A stretch of DNA of 64,000 nt from Aureisphaera sp038529705 (GTDB lineage: Bacteria; Bacteroidota; Bacteroidia; Flavobacteriales; Flavobacteriaceae), in contig JBCBDM010000001.1 in assembly GCA_038529705.1 (NCBI GenBank), positions 4,936 through 68,935 of the forward strand. Reading direction: 5' to 3'. The notes beneath the pieces were generated by a model that searched no databases, was not told the DNA's origin, and saw nothing but the letters and a program-made list of their open reading frames with translations. Within the stretch, counting starts at the first letter, position 1, and every line of letters starts with the position of its first letter. Both the position numbers and the translations under genes were made by a program. This document shows, piece after piece, positions 34,110 through 43,220 of this stretch.

Positions 34110-35801
34110 TTACGCCATTACATCTTTCAACTTCAGCTGCAAACTTGTGGTTCCATTCCATTCATTCTCATCTATTGCATACGCCAACTTAAAAGGCTTT
34201 CCCGTACAGGCAATATCAATCTTATGCCCCAATCCAAATCCAATTCCCGTAAGTGGTGGTGATGCTCCCTGGGTAACCACTACCCTTAAGTGACTCTTAT
34301 CCTCTCCAACACCTCTTCCCTGTCCGGTATCCATTGCGTTATCGGTCATAAAAACAGGAGTCATATTTCCAGGGCCAAAGGGAGCAAATTGTTTGAGAAT
34401 ACGATACAACTTCGGTGTAATGTCTTCAAAATCGATCTTGGCATCCACTTTCAATTCTGGCTGCAGTAGTCTTGGGTCTATGGTCTCACTCACCACTTCC
34501 TCAAAGGCCGCCTTGAATTTCTCGTAGTCTTTTTCTAATAAGGTGAGGCCAGCTGCATATTTGTGCCCTCCAAATTGTTCCAAATGTTGAGAACAACCTT
34601 CCAACGCATGGTACACATCGTATCCTTTCACTGAACGCGCTGAAGCGGCCAGTTTCTCCCCACTCTTCGTAAACACCAGCGTAGGTCGATAATAGGTTTC
34701 GGTTAAACGTGATGCCACAATTCCGATAACACCCTTATGCCAATTTTCATCATATACCACGGTAGTCATGCGTTCTTCCTCTTTGTTTTCTGAGATCTGA
34801 AGCAAAGCCTCCTTGGTGATGCGCTTGTCTGTTTCCCTTCGGTCTGTATTGTATTGTTCTATTTCCGCAGCCCAGAACTCGGCCTTCTCTATTTCGGTTT
34901 CAGTTAATAATCGAACGGCATGGTTACCATGTTTCATTCGCCCCGCCGCATTGATCCTGGGAGCAATAATAAAAACCACATCCGTAATAGTAAGGTGTTG
35001 CTTTTTGATCTGTTTAATGATGGCCTTAAAGCCAATACGTGGGTTCGTATTGATTACTTTCAGGCCAAAATAAGCCAATACACGGTTCTCCCCTGTGATA
35101 GGAACAATGTCCGCGCCAATTGCCGTAGCTACCAGGTCTAAATACAATAGAAGGTCTTCCGTTGTTTGACCTCTCCTGGACCCCAAAGCCTGGACTAATT
35201 TGAAGCCCACTCCACAACCACACAGTTCCTTATACGGATAGTGGCAATCCCCCTGTTTGGGATCCAGAACGGCAATGGCATCAGGCACCTTCGGTCCGGG
35301 TCTATGATGATCGCAAATAATAAAGTCGATGTTCTTTTCTGAAGCATAGGACACCTTATCGATAGCTTTTACTCCGCAATCAAGGGCAATAATGAGACTA
35401 AAACCATTGTCTTCCGCAAAATCGATTCCCTGATAGGAAACACCATACCCTTCTGCATAGCGATCTGGAATGTAGGTTGCCACATTAGGATAATAGGATT
35501 TTAGATAAGAAGAAAGTAGCGCAACACTGGTCGTGCCATCCACATCGTAATCCCCATAGACAAGAATATTCTCTTCATTCTGAATGGCCCGTTCAATACG
35601 AGTTACTGCTTTCTCCATGTCCTTCATCAAAAAAGGATCATGCAATTCTTCCAGATTAGGTCGAAAAAACTTCTTGGCCTCCTCGAAGGTTTCAATTCCT
35701 CTTTGCAATAACAGAGTTGCAATAATAGGGTCCACTCCTAATTCTCCGGACAAGCGACTTACCTGCTGAGCATCCGGTTTGGGTTGTATCGTCCAACGCA
35801 T
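34110..35801 (-). CDS. recJ: Single-stranded-DNA-specific exonuclease RecJ, 563 aa
   Basis: DHH-phosphoesterase: motif I VYGDYDVDGTTS, motif II region IIALDCGVKA, motif III CDHHRPGP, then DHHA1 motif KYAAGLTLLE with GGHK. The C-terminal OB fold is complete (TPVFMTDNAMDTGQGRGVG ... SLQLKLKDV). Length fits bacterial RecJ, a 5'-3' ssDNA exonuclease used in recombination and mismatch repair. Start MRWTIQPKP at 35801 is canonical for flavobacterial RecJ. Confidence 0.96.
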   Translation of the reverse strand: MRWTIQPKPDAQQVSRLSGELGVDPIIATLLLQRGIETFEEAKKFFRPNLEELHDPFLMKDMEKAVTRIERAIQNEENILVYGDYDVDGTTSVALLSSYLKSYYPNVATYIPDRYAEGYGVSYQGIDFAEDNGFSLIIALDCGVKAIDKVSYASEKNIDFIICDHHRPGPKVPDAIAVLDPKQGDCHYPYKELCGCGVGFKLVQALGSRRGQTTEDLLLYLDLVATAIGADIVPITGENRVLAYFGLKVINTNPRIGFKAIIKQIKKQHLTITDVVFIIAPRINAAGRMKHGNHAVRLLTETEIEKAEFWAAEIEQYNTDRRETDKRITKEALLQISENKEEERMTTVVYDENWHKGVIGIVASRLTETYYRPTLVFTKSGEKLAASARSVKGYDVYHALEGCSQHLEQFGGHKYAAGLTLLEKDYEKFKAAFEEVVSETIDPRLLQPELKVDAKIDFEDITPKLYRILKQFAPFGPGNMTPVFMTDNAMDTGQGRGVGEDKSHLRVVVTQGASPPLTGIGFGLGHKIDIACTGKPFKLAYAIDENEWNGTTSLQLKLKDVMA

Positions 35802-36049
35802 AAATAAGCTGAGAGATTTAAGTGGGAAGGTAGCGAAGATAAATTTACAAAAAATAGGGCTTTCCGGAATCTTTAACAGGCAATTATTATAAAGGGCTCG
35901 GTATTTTACCTTACTGTCTTTTCCGTTTTTCCATGAAACAACTCAAGGGTTTAAACAGTTAAAAATGAATCTTTTAGCTAGATAAAATTCTATGTTCTAC
36001 CCCTATTTTAGCCGTTCAAAATCAAACATTTAATTAGAACATTAGTATT

Positions 36050-37933
36050 ATGAAGTACACAGTAAAAGGCAGATTGCAAACGGCAATTTGCGATGAACAT
36101 CGAATTTCAGTTAAGAACACAAAAGTGAGGCTTTATGCACTGAAGGAAGAGATTGAAGCAACCACCGCTTTTACTTCTGCTCAAAGTAAGGAAGTAACGC
36201 GTGTATACGAGGAGAAAGAAATTAAATCCAGAAAGAAATATCTACTAGGTGAGACCACTACAGATGTTAACGGAAATTATTCTCTTTCCTTCGATGGGGA
36301 TCAACAAGAATACAATGGAGGCGCCGTAGCGGCTGTCCTGTACTACAATGATCTGCCCGATTACGGACAAGAAAATACAGATCTACCCAGAAACTTTTTC
36401 GCTTTCGAGGTATTGCTGGATATTTTTCAGCCAAAATGGAGAGAAACCGACGAAGGTCTAATAGCTAGCTGGAATTACACGGTATTGAGGAGAGTTTGGT
36501 GCTATATCCTACAACGGCTGGATGTATGGGTTATCTGTGGAACCCTTCTCAATTGTGAATCTCAGGAACCGCTGGCAGGCATTGAGGTAATCGCCATGGA
36601 TGACGATATCATTACAGATGATACACTAGGAAGCGCTGTAACCGATAGCAACGGGAAATTCTGCATCTATTATCGTTCCATTGATTTCAAAAAGACCTTC
36701 TTGTCGCCTTTCATCAATGTGGAAACCACCCCCATTTTCAGCTTTGATAACGGGCCGGATATCTACTTTAAGTTTGCCTTTGGAGGAAATGAATTTGCCG
36801 CTGAAAGCCCTTCCGAAGCACAAAAACCCAGCAGAAAGAACGTTGGTAACTGTCTTTGCGTGCATCTTTGCCTGAACGACGCTCCGGATGACAAGGATCC
36901 GCCGGCTGCGTTCTACCAAATTGGATATAACAGAAAATACCATCCGGTTCTAAATATTGATCCGGCCACTGGAAGAACCACAGGTAAAAGCACAGTTTCA
37001 TGGAACGAACAAGCGTTCTTTAGTACCATCGACCTAAGAGGTTCATTATCTCCACAATTGAATGGGCAACCGGTGGAATATAAATTCCAATATGCCATCG
37101 TTGCGGATCCTACCATAGACGTTGGGACCATTGGTAGCTGGACAGATATTGAAGCTTCAGATATAGCCAATACTGTGATTGGTTCCAAGATCACTCAATT
37201 TCTACCGGTCATCCTATATAATTCTTATGTGATTGGCGGTACTACCGGACCAAAACCCTATGGACAGGAGGTTGAAGTGGACATGATCAACAACTGGGTA
37301 CGGGTTCCACAAGCAGGAGGTATCTTTTTCAATGGTTCTTTGTTGAAGCTCATCACCAACAAACTAACAGACATTGCGAACGGTACTCCGGATGAGGTGG
37401 ATATGAGTGGCCTGGTTCCAGGGGCTACTTCGGCTCCCCTTCAAAAGAATACCTATGTAGCCTTACGCATGCGAAAACGCGAAGTAGGTAATCCGGGTAG
37501 TGAAGTAGCTGCGGGATTCTCTCGTCCATTGGCCGTCTTCAATACCAAATACAAAGATGTTCCTCAGGGGGGAACCTGGGACCCAACTGGTGTATCCACT
37601 GAACTGGGGATCGCTACGGTAGACCTTCAGGAACTGGTAGACGGAGGACAATGTGCTTCGATCGCAAATTCGATCACGGCCAATTATACAGCCGCCAATC
37701 CTAATCTGGGAGCCGTATCTCTGGCCATGTTTGGTCCAGGCGGACCGCACAGTTTCGATCCTATCGCATTTACAAGTCCGGGAGAAGAGGCGCATGGAGC
37801 GGCGAGCTACCAGGGAAATGTTGCCTTATTACCCAATTGTGCCTACGAGGTGCGGTTAAGCGCGGAGCTCAACCTTACCAATGGGGAGCAACAACACCCT
37901 AATATATGGGATAGAGTATTGTTCTGTAAATAG
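36050..37933 (+). CDS. Large protein with transthyretin-like modules, 627 aa
   Basis: Starts MKYTVKGRLQTAICDEHRISVKNTKVRLYAL with no signal peptide. Two transthyretin/CarboxypepD_reg-like modules are readable: residues about 3-110 (YLLGETTTDVNGNYSLSFD) and about 165-285 (VICGTLLNCESQEPLAGIEVIAMDDD...AVTDSNGKFCIYY). A cysteine cluster (NCLCVHLCLN) and a large beta-rich C-terminal region follow. No T9SS domain or membrane segment is seen, so location is unclear. A 248-bp gap precedes it and a terminator-like hairpin follows. Confidence 0.7.
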   Translation: MKYTVKGRLQTAICDEHRISVKNTKVRLYALKEEIEATTAFTSAQSKEVTRVYEEKEIKSRKKYLLGETTTDVNGNYSLSFDGDQQEYNGGAVAAVLYYNDLPDYGQENTDLPRNFFAFEVLLDIFQPKWRETDEGLIASWNYTVLRRVWCYILQRLDVWVICGTLLNCESQEPLAGIEVIAMDDDIITDDTLGSAVTDSNGKFCIYYRSIDFKKTFLSPFINVETTPIFSFDNGPDIYFKFAFGGNEFAAESPSEAQKPSRKNVGNCLCVHLCLNDAPDDKDPPAAFYQIGYNRKYHPVLNIDPATGRTTGKSTVSWNEQAFFSTIDLRGSLSPQLNGQPVEYKFQYAIVADPTIDVGTIGSWTDIEASDIANTVIGSKITQFLPVILYNSYVIGGTTGPKPYGQEVEVDMINNWVRVPQAGGIFFNGSLLKLITNKLTDIANGTPDEVDMSGLVPGATSAPLQKNTYVALRMRKREVGNPGSEVAAGFSRPLAVFNTKYKDVPQGGTWDPTGVSTELGIATVDLQELVDGGQCASIANSITANYTAANPNLGAVSLAMFGPGGPHSFDPIAFTSPGEEAHGAASYQGNVALLPNCAYEVRLSAELNLTNGEQQHPNIWDRVLFCK

Positions 37934-37954
37934 AACATCCCTATTCCTGTCAAG

Positions 37955-37998
37955 ACAGCCGTGGACTATTTGAGAAGGTAGGACGTGGCTGTTTTTTT
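37955..37998 (+). terminator. Terminator-like hairpin
   Basis: ACAGCC (37955-37960) pairs with GGCTGT (37987-37992), followed by seven T. The stem is only 6 bp plus partial inner pairing and the loop is long, so it is a moderate call for the 627-aa gene. Confidence 0.45.
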
Positions 37999-38071
37999 AT
38001 GAAAGTTTGTTGGCGAGCAGATAGAATCATTTCAAACAGTTATCTTATTGGTAACCAAGTTTCTAGCAGTT

Positions 38072-39544
38072 ATGAAAACGAAACATTTTTTCATCATCGC
38101 AATTTTAGCGTCCATTAATAATATGTTTCCTCAGGACGGAACATTAGACCCTTCTTTTGGAGGGGATGGATTTGTTACCACAAACTTTCCGGGAAGTCCT
38201 GATCAAAGTTATGCGATCGTCCAGCAGGATGATGGTAAGATTGTTGCATCCGGCTTTTCAGGTTATGGAGATATTCATATTCTGAGTCGTTATATGCCAG
38301 ACGGGAGTCTGGATACCTCTTTCGGGACCGATGGCAAGGTGATGAATGATTTTAATGTTGTGCCTCCCCCCTTCACCTATTTTTCTTCCATAGATCAACA
38401 AGCCGACGGGAAGCTTGTCACCGGATCTTCGCATCGACTGTCCGGTGGGAATCTAGACTTTTTCCTTGTAAGGTATTTAACAAATGGTCAACTGGATACA
38501 TCTTTTGGTGATAATGGTGTAGTATCAACAGATTTTGGCGTGGATTATTTATCCGCTATTGCGGTGCTTCCGGATGGTAAAATTTTGGCCGGAGGCTGGT
38601 CTGAGCAGGGTGGCTCAACCTTTGTCATGCTCACAAAATACCTTCCAAATGGAGACTTGGATAACTCATTCGGTACAGACGGGATAGTAACTACCTATTT
38701 GCATTCCATTTCCTCCATTGTATTCCCTTTTATGGAATTGCCTGATGGAAAGGTTCTTGTAGCAGGTAGGGGTACCAATGGTTTTTTGACCTTCCACCGT
38801 TATCTCTCAAATGGCACTTTAGATCCGGATTTCGGGACTGACGGAATTCTCCAGGCGTCTGTTGCATCTGCTAATCTATATGGTTCTGTAACCATTAAAG
38901 ATAATGGAAAGATGGTTGCCGCGCTCGTTTTGGGTCAATCCAATGTAAAAGTAATGCAGTTCCTGGAGGATGGAAGCTTGGATCCTTCATTTGGAACCAA
39001 TGGAATGACCGATATTGAAATTCCCTTATTTTTCCCTTATAAGATACTGTTGGATGACAACGAAAACATTTTGGTAAGTGGAAAAATATTTGGGTTCGAA
39101 GTAAGTACTTATTACCTCTTAAGATATAATTCCAATGGAATTCTGGATACCAGCTTTGGAGACAACGGATCCTCCGCTTTAGGCTTTGAAAGTACCACCA
39201 TGTCTTTTCAAGATGATGGGAAAATTTTGGTGACTGGCCATACCTACTGGTACAATGGCACTGTAAATTTTGTAGTGGTCCGTTTTCAAAATGGTATCCT
39301 GAGAACTACAGATATTGGATTACCTGAATTTGTAGTGTCTCCCAATCCATCTCAAGATGAATTTATAATTAGAAGTGATCGTTATTTGGAAAACATACCC
39401 TACGGGATCACCGACATTTCGGGTAAAGTTATTCAAACCGGATTCTTAGAGGGAATCAAGGCTATAATAGACCTTTCAGATGCAATGAATGGCGTCTATT
39501 TCTTAAAACTTCCGGGCACAACTTTAAAACTTTTAAAACAATAA
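38072..39544 (+). CDS. Delta-60 repeat beta-propeller protein with T9SS domain (copy 1), 490 aa
   Basis: Start at ATG 38072 gives a signal peptide (MKTKHFFIIAILASINNMF). Seven or so ~55-residue Delta-60 repeats follow, each with the signature DGSLDTSFGTDGKV / NGQLDTSFGDNGVV and a DGKILAGG strand, expected to build a beta-propeller. The last ~75 residues are a type A sorting domain (FVVSPNPSQDEFIIRS ... DLSDAMNGVYFLKL). Likely surface or secreted protein. A paralogue follows 88 bp downstream. Function unknown. Confidence 0.88.
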   Translation: MKTKHFFIIAILASINNMFPQDGTLDPSFGGDGFVTTNFPGSPDQSYAIVQQDDGKIVASGFSGYGDIHILSRYMPDGSLDTSFGTDGKVMNDFNVVPPPFTYFSSIDQQADGKLVTGSSHRLSGGNLDFFLVRYLTNGQLDTSFGDNGVVSTDFGVDYLSAIAVLPDGKILAGGWSEQGGSTFVMLTKYLPNGDLDNSFGTDGIVTTYLHSISSIVFPFMELPDGKVLVAGRGTNGFLTFHRYLSNGTLDPDFGTDGILQASVASANLYGSVTIKDNGKMVAALVLGQSNVKVMQFLEDGSLDPSFGTNGMTDIEIPLFFPYKILLDDNENILVSGKIFGFEVSTYYLLRYNSNGILDTSFGDNGSSALGFESTTMSFQDDGKILVTGHTYWYNGTVNFVVVRFQNGILRTTDIGLPEFVVSPNPSQDEFIIRSDRYLENIPYGITDISGKVIQTGFLEGIKAIIDLSDAMNGVYFLKLPGTTLKLLKQ

Positions 39545-39632
39545 TGTTTTATAGGCTATTCTTAAAAGTTGATAAGGGTGGGTAATTAGAATCTAAACTG
39601 TTATGTTAGTAAGTGCTAAATTACCATCCATT

Positions 39633-41114
39633 ATGAAAATAAAAAGCTACCTTTTTTCTGCATTATTTGTTCTATCTTCTCTTGTAACCTTATCTCAGGA
39701 TGGCCAGTGGGACACTACCTTTGGAAATTCTGGAATAGTTCAGACGGACCTTTTTGGAAGTTCGGATATAGTCTTCGCCCTGGCCTTGCAAAATGATGGA
39801 GATATATTAATATCGGGTTCCTCCGAAGTAGCTCAAAGCGATTGGGATCCCGTTCTGGTGAGATATCGTTCAGACGGAAGCCTTGACGATACGTTTGGGA
39901 TCAACGGTATTGTGGTTACCGATTTTAGCACAGGATACTTAGATAAATATCACAAGGTGTTGGTTCAGAATGACCAAAAGATATTGGCAGCAGGGGACTT
40001 TGGAGGTTCGGCCAAAGATTATATGATCGCTCGTTACTTGCCCAATGGAGACCTTGATCCAACTTTTGGCACTTCTGGGATTGTGATAACCGACCTTGGC
40101 GATGAAGATAGGATTGGGACCATAGTCATTCTCAATGATGACAAGATCCTACTTGCTGGTGCGTCTTTCGTCAACGGATCCAATAAACTGACGCTAATAA
40201 GGTTTCTCCCCGATGGAAGTTTAGACCCAAGTTTCGGAACAAATGGTGTGCTTATTTCCGAACCGACCGTTCCTAATAATAAGGATATCACCATACGCCT
40301 TTTAGATAATGACAAAATACTAATAGGCCTAACCTTTGGAGGCATATATCAACTGCGCAGGTATCTTCCGGATGGAAGTTTGGATCTGGAGTTTGGTTCT
40401 GACGGAATTGTTTATACTGGTAATGTTTCTAGTGGTGGAGGTGTCTTTGACTTATCTCCAGATGGGAAAATAGTTGTTGGAACTTCCTTTTATAGTTCAG
40501 ATGTAGCCATGGCTTATTTACAACGATTCCTACCCAATGGAAGTTTGGACACTTCCTTTGGAAATAACGGTGAGGTGTTCATGAGCCAGATGATAAATTT
40601 GAATAGAATTATTGTACAGCCCAATTTAAAAATTTTGGTCCTGGGTACTGAGCCTCTCCTTCCGGACAGCTTTATTCTTACCATAGCAAGGTATCATGCA
40701 AGTGGCTCTTTAGACCCCTCCTTCGGGCCGGGAGGAGATGCAACATATACTAGCTTGACTGGAAAAGACTTTATGCTACAGGAGGACGGAAAAATTATTT
40801 GGGCTGGATACGAACCCTTTTTTGGAGAGGACTTTTTTGTGGGAAGATACCTCAATGATCCATTTACCTTTGGATTGGAAGACAACCCTATTACCAAAGC
40901 TGATTTAGCTCCCAACCCAACTCAGAATCTAATTACTTTGAATTTTGACCACTTCCAGGATTCTGTTCCCTACCAAATAACTGACCTTTCCGGTAAATTG
41001 CTAAAGGCAGGTGAACTAACAGGGAATCAAATGATACTGGATCTTTCCAGTTTTCAATCTGGGCTTTATTTATTAAATGTTTCGGGCTCTTCTTACCGAA
41101 TTGTGAAAGAGTAA
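39633..41114 (+). CDS. Delta-60 repeat beta-propeller protein with T9SS domain (copy 2), 493 aa
   Basis: Start at ATG 39633 gives signal peptide MKIKSYLFSALFVLSSLVTLSQ. Same build as the preceding gene: repeats such as DGSLDDTFGINGIV, NGDLDPTFGTSGIV and DGSLDPSFGTNGVL, then a type A T9SS domain (LAPNPTQNLITLNFDHF ... LSSFQSGLYLLNV). The two genes are tandem paralogues that have diverged clearly in sequence, so the duplication is not recent. Confidence 0.88.
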   Translation: MKIKSYLFSALFVLSSLVTLSQDGQWDTTFGNSGIVQTDLFGSSDIVFALALQNDGDILISGSSEVAQSDWDPVLVRYRSDGSLDDTFGINGIVVTDFSTGYLDKYHKVLVQNDQKILAAGDFGGSAKDYMIARYLPNGDLDPTFGTSGIVITDLGDEDRIGTIVILNDDKILLAGASFVNGSNKLTLIRFLPDGSLDPSFGTNGVLISEPTVPNNKDITIRLLDNDKILIGLTFGGIYQLRRYLPDGSLDLEFGSDGIVYTGNVSSGGGVFDLSPDGKIVVGTSFYSSDVAMAYLQRFLPNGSLDTSFGNNGEVFMSQMINLNRIIVQPNLKILVLGTEPLLPDSFILTIARYHASGSLDPSFGPGGDATYTSLTGKDFMLQEDGKIIWAGYEPFFGEDFFVGRYLNDPFTFGLEDNPITKADLAPNPTQNLITLNFDHFQDSVPYQITDLSGKLLKAGELTGNQMILDLSSFQSGLYLLNVSGSSYRIVKE

Positions 41115-41174
41115 ATATCAACTTAGATGTTAGGATTAATTCGTATTTTCGAAACCTGAAAAAAATCTAACACT

Positions 41175-41765
41175 ATGCCTTTAGTTACCCCACTTAATCC
41201 GGACCACGATCCGGAAACCAGAGAATTGGCCGAGTTTTTTAACGAAACCCTCGGATTTTGTCCCAACAGTGTATTGACCATGCAGCGTAGACCTGCCATT
41301 AGCAAGGCTTTTATCAACCTGAACAAAGCTGTGATGGCAAACGAAGGTAGAGTGACCTCGGCCCTCAAGCGAATGATCGCCTGGGTAAGTAGTAACTCCA
41401 CCGGATGCAGATATTGCCAGGCTCATGCTATCCGCGCCGCAGAGCGCTATGGAGCCGAACAGGAACAACTGGATAATATTTGGGAATACAGAACCCACCC
41501 GGCGTTTAGCGAAGCGGAAAGAGCTGCTCTCGACTTTTCCCTTCAAGCCTCTCAGGTTCCTAATCAGGTAGATGAAGAAATTAAAAGGCGCCTATACGAA
41601 CACTGGAACGAAGGTGAGATCGTAGAAATGCTGGGAGTGATCTCCTTGTTTGGATACCTCAACCGCTGGAACGACTCAATGGGTACGTCTATTGAAGATG
41701 GGGCTGTTGAAAGTGGGGAGCAGTATCTGGGAAAACACGGATGGAATAAAGGAAAACACCTTTAA
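41175..41765 (+). CDS. Peroxidase-related / carboxymuconolactone decarboxylase (AhpD-like) family protein, 196 aa
   Basis: Helical protein with the AhpD-type active-site motif STGCRYCQAHAIRAA (CxxC plus His, residues about 76-90), preceded by RMIAWVSSN. The C-terminal half (AERAALDFSLQASQVPNQVDEEI ... IVEMLGVISLFGYLNRWND) fits the ~190-aa class. Members act as thiol-dependent peroxidases or decarboxylases in the cytoplasm. Substrate unresolved. Confidence 0.85.
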   Translation: MPLVTPLNPDHDPETRELAEFFNETLGFCPNSVLTMQRRPAISKAFINLNKAVMANEGRVTSALKRMIAWVSSNSTGCRYCQAHAIRAAERYGAEQEQLDNIWEYRTHPAFSEAERAALDFSLQASQVPNQVDEEIKRRLYEHWNEGEIVEMLGVISLFGYLNRWNDSMGTSIEDGAVESGEQYLGKHGWNKGKHL

Positions 41766-41773
41766 GATTTCGA

Positions 41774-41810
41774 GGTACGATAGACGGTAGACAAATATCG
41801 AGATCGTACC
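41774..41810. repeat. 8-bp inverted repeat
   Basis: GGTACGAT (41774-41781) and ATCGTACC (41803-41810) are exact inverted copies separated by 21 bases, in the gap between two convergent genes. It lies just before a stronger hairpin. Confidence 0.4.
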
Positions 41811-41826
41811 CATTGATCAAAGTGGT

Positions 41827-41873
41827 TGTTTCAGAAAATTACGACCTTCTTTGATTCGTAATTTTCTGAGACG
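41827..41873. terminator. Long hairpin between convergent genes
   Basis: TCAGAAAATTACGA (41831-41844) pairs perfectly with TCGTAATTTTCTGA (41856-41869). With one G-U pair the stem reaches 17 bp. No long T-run follows, but the place between two converging genes favours a bidirectional terminator. Confidence 0.5.
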
Positions 41874-41880
41874 TCAACTA

Positions 41881-42648
41881 TCATCGCCCCAAGGTGATTC
41901 GAAGGTATTTTACAGGATATGTTTCTCCGTTCCATGGGCAACGCAATTTTAAAGAGATAGAATTTACAAACGTATACGATTCGATTACATCCAGATAATC
42001 GAATACTACAAAGGCAGATTTCTTGTTTTTTGGATGTAGTATGGAGATATCGGCAGTGCCATATCCTCCAATCCCAAAGATCCAATCGTCATTCATAAAT
42101 CTGGGAGTCCCAGCAAGACTGTAAGATTCTCCTGTTTGAGTGTTGATTAAAACATATTGACTTCCCTCATAAAATTCCTGAAGGATAAATATGTACTGCT
42201 CATAAGAACCTTTAAACTCGTAACGCGTATAGCTCTTTTCCTGAACTAAATTATTCCAAACTTTTATAGGTCCTTCCCCATTTTCGGCTTTGAAAAAATA
42301 AGCCCCGTCTTTCTTCGAAAAAATTTCCGGATATCGTCCTTGTAATATCCCTTCAATAGAATCGCTATTAGGGTAGTAAATAGGTTTATAATAATCCTCT
42401 CTGTTCATTCTTTCAAATTCAGATTCAGATATTTCGTTAAAGTAAATAGTGACTTTTCCTTGAGTAAAAATTGAAGGAAGAAGATTACAAGACAAGCGAT
42501 AGCCCGGTTCAGTAATTGTATCGGGAACTAAAGGGGATAGTGTATCTGTAAGAGGATGACGATCCGAACTCGCTTTCGTTGATGTTGTCTTTTCCTTACA
42601 AGAGGAAAGACATGTTAATAGAGCCAGAAGTGCAAGTATTCTTATCAT
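41881..42648 (-). CDS. Hypothetical lipoprotein, 255 aa
   Basis: ATG 42648 overlaps the stop of the UDG-like gene (ATGA) and gives an ideal lipoprotein signal, MIRILALLALLTCLSSC, with Cys17. The mature part is beta-rich and polar without a recognised family (contains LPSIFTQGKVTIYFNEI, KDGAYFFKAENGEGPIKVWNN). It is the last gene of the rsmI-UDG-lipoprotein operon. Function unknown. Confidence 0.75.
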   Translation of the reverse strand: MIRILALLALLTCLSSCKEKTTSTKASSDRHPLTDTLSPLVPDTITEPGYRLSCNLLPSIFTQGKVTIYFNEISESEFERMNREDYYKPIYYPNSDSIEGILQGRYPEIFSKKDGAYFFKAENGEGPIKVWNNLVQEKSYTRYEFKGSYEQYIFILQEFYEGSQYVLINTQTGESYSLAGTPRFMNDDWIFGIGGYGTADISILHPKNKKSAFVVFDYLDVIESYTFVNSISLKLRCPWNGETYPVKYLRITLGR

Positions 42649-43220
42649 AGATCGAGAATGGCACTGATTCGATTTTGTAGTATGGGAACAACATCCAGAC
42701 CAAACCATTCATTTCGTTTCATCCAAATTCGATTTCTGGGTGAAGGATGGGGTAAAGGTAAGAACTTCGGAAGGTACTCCTCATAGTGACGAACGGTTTC
42801 TGTAAGCGTCCGCTTTGCGGTATCGCCTAAATAGTACTTCTGGGCGTACATACCAATAAGTAAAACCAACTCAATATTCGGCATTTTTAAAAGCAGGGGG
42901 TGATGCCATTGCGGAGCGCACTCAATACGGGGAGGAAGGTCGCCACTTTTGCCTTTCCCCGGATAACAAAAGCCCATAGGGACGATCGCTATATTCATTT
43001 CATCGTAAAATTGGGATATACCGATGTTCAACCATCTTCTCAATTCTTTTCCGCTGGCATCGTCCCAGGGAACTCCAGAGGCGTGCACCTTGGTTCCCGG
43101 TGCCTGACCTATGATCACAATCTTTGCATCTGGATGCCCACTCACCACCGGCCTAGGCCCTAAGGGTAAATGTTCCTTGCAGATCTCACAGTTTCGTATA
43201 TTGCTGAGGAGGGTTTTCAT
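42645..43220 (-). CDS. Uracil-DNA glycosylase family protein, 191 aa
   Basis: UDG-fold motifs are present: motif 1 VIIGQAPGTKVHASGVPWDDASG and motif 2 LPHPSPRNRIW. Two N-terminal cysteines (CEICKEH) precede the first strand, but the four-Cys Fe-S set of family 4 is not complete. It belongs to the small UDG-like family common in Bacteroidota and should excise uracil or a related base from DNA. It overlaps rsmI upstream and the lipoprotein gene downstream by 4 bp each. Confidence 0.85.
   Translation of the reverse strand: MKTLLSNIRNCEICKEHLPLGPRPVVSGHPDAKIVIIGQAPGTKVHASGVPWDDASGKELRRWLNIGISQFYDEMNIAIVPMGFCYPGKGKSGDLPPRIECAPQWHHPLLLKMPNIELVLLIGMYAQKYYLGDTAKRTLTETVRHYEEYLPKFLPLPHPSPRNRIWMKRNEWFGLDVVPILQNRISAILDL

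Noticed and set aside
38072..41114. Recent DNA-level tandem duplication of the Delta-60 genes
   Set aside because: The two genes align in architecture but their DNA and protein sequences differ throughout, so the duplication is old.
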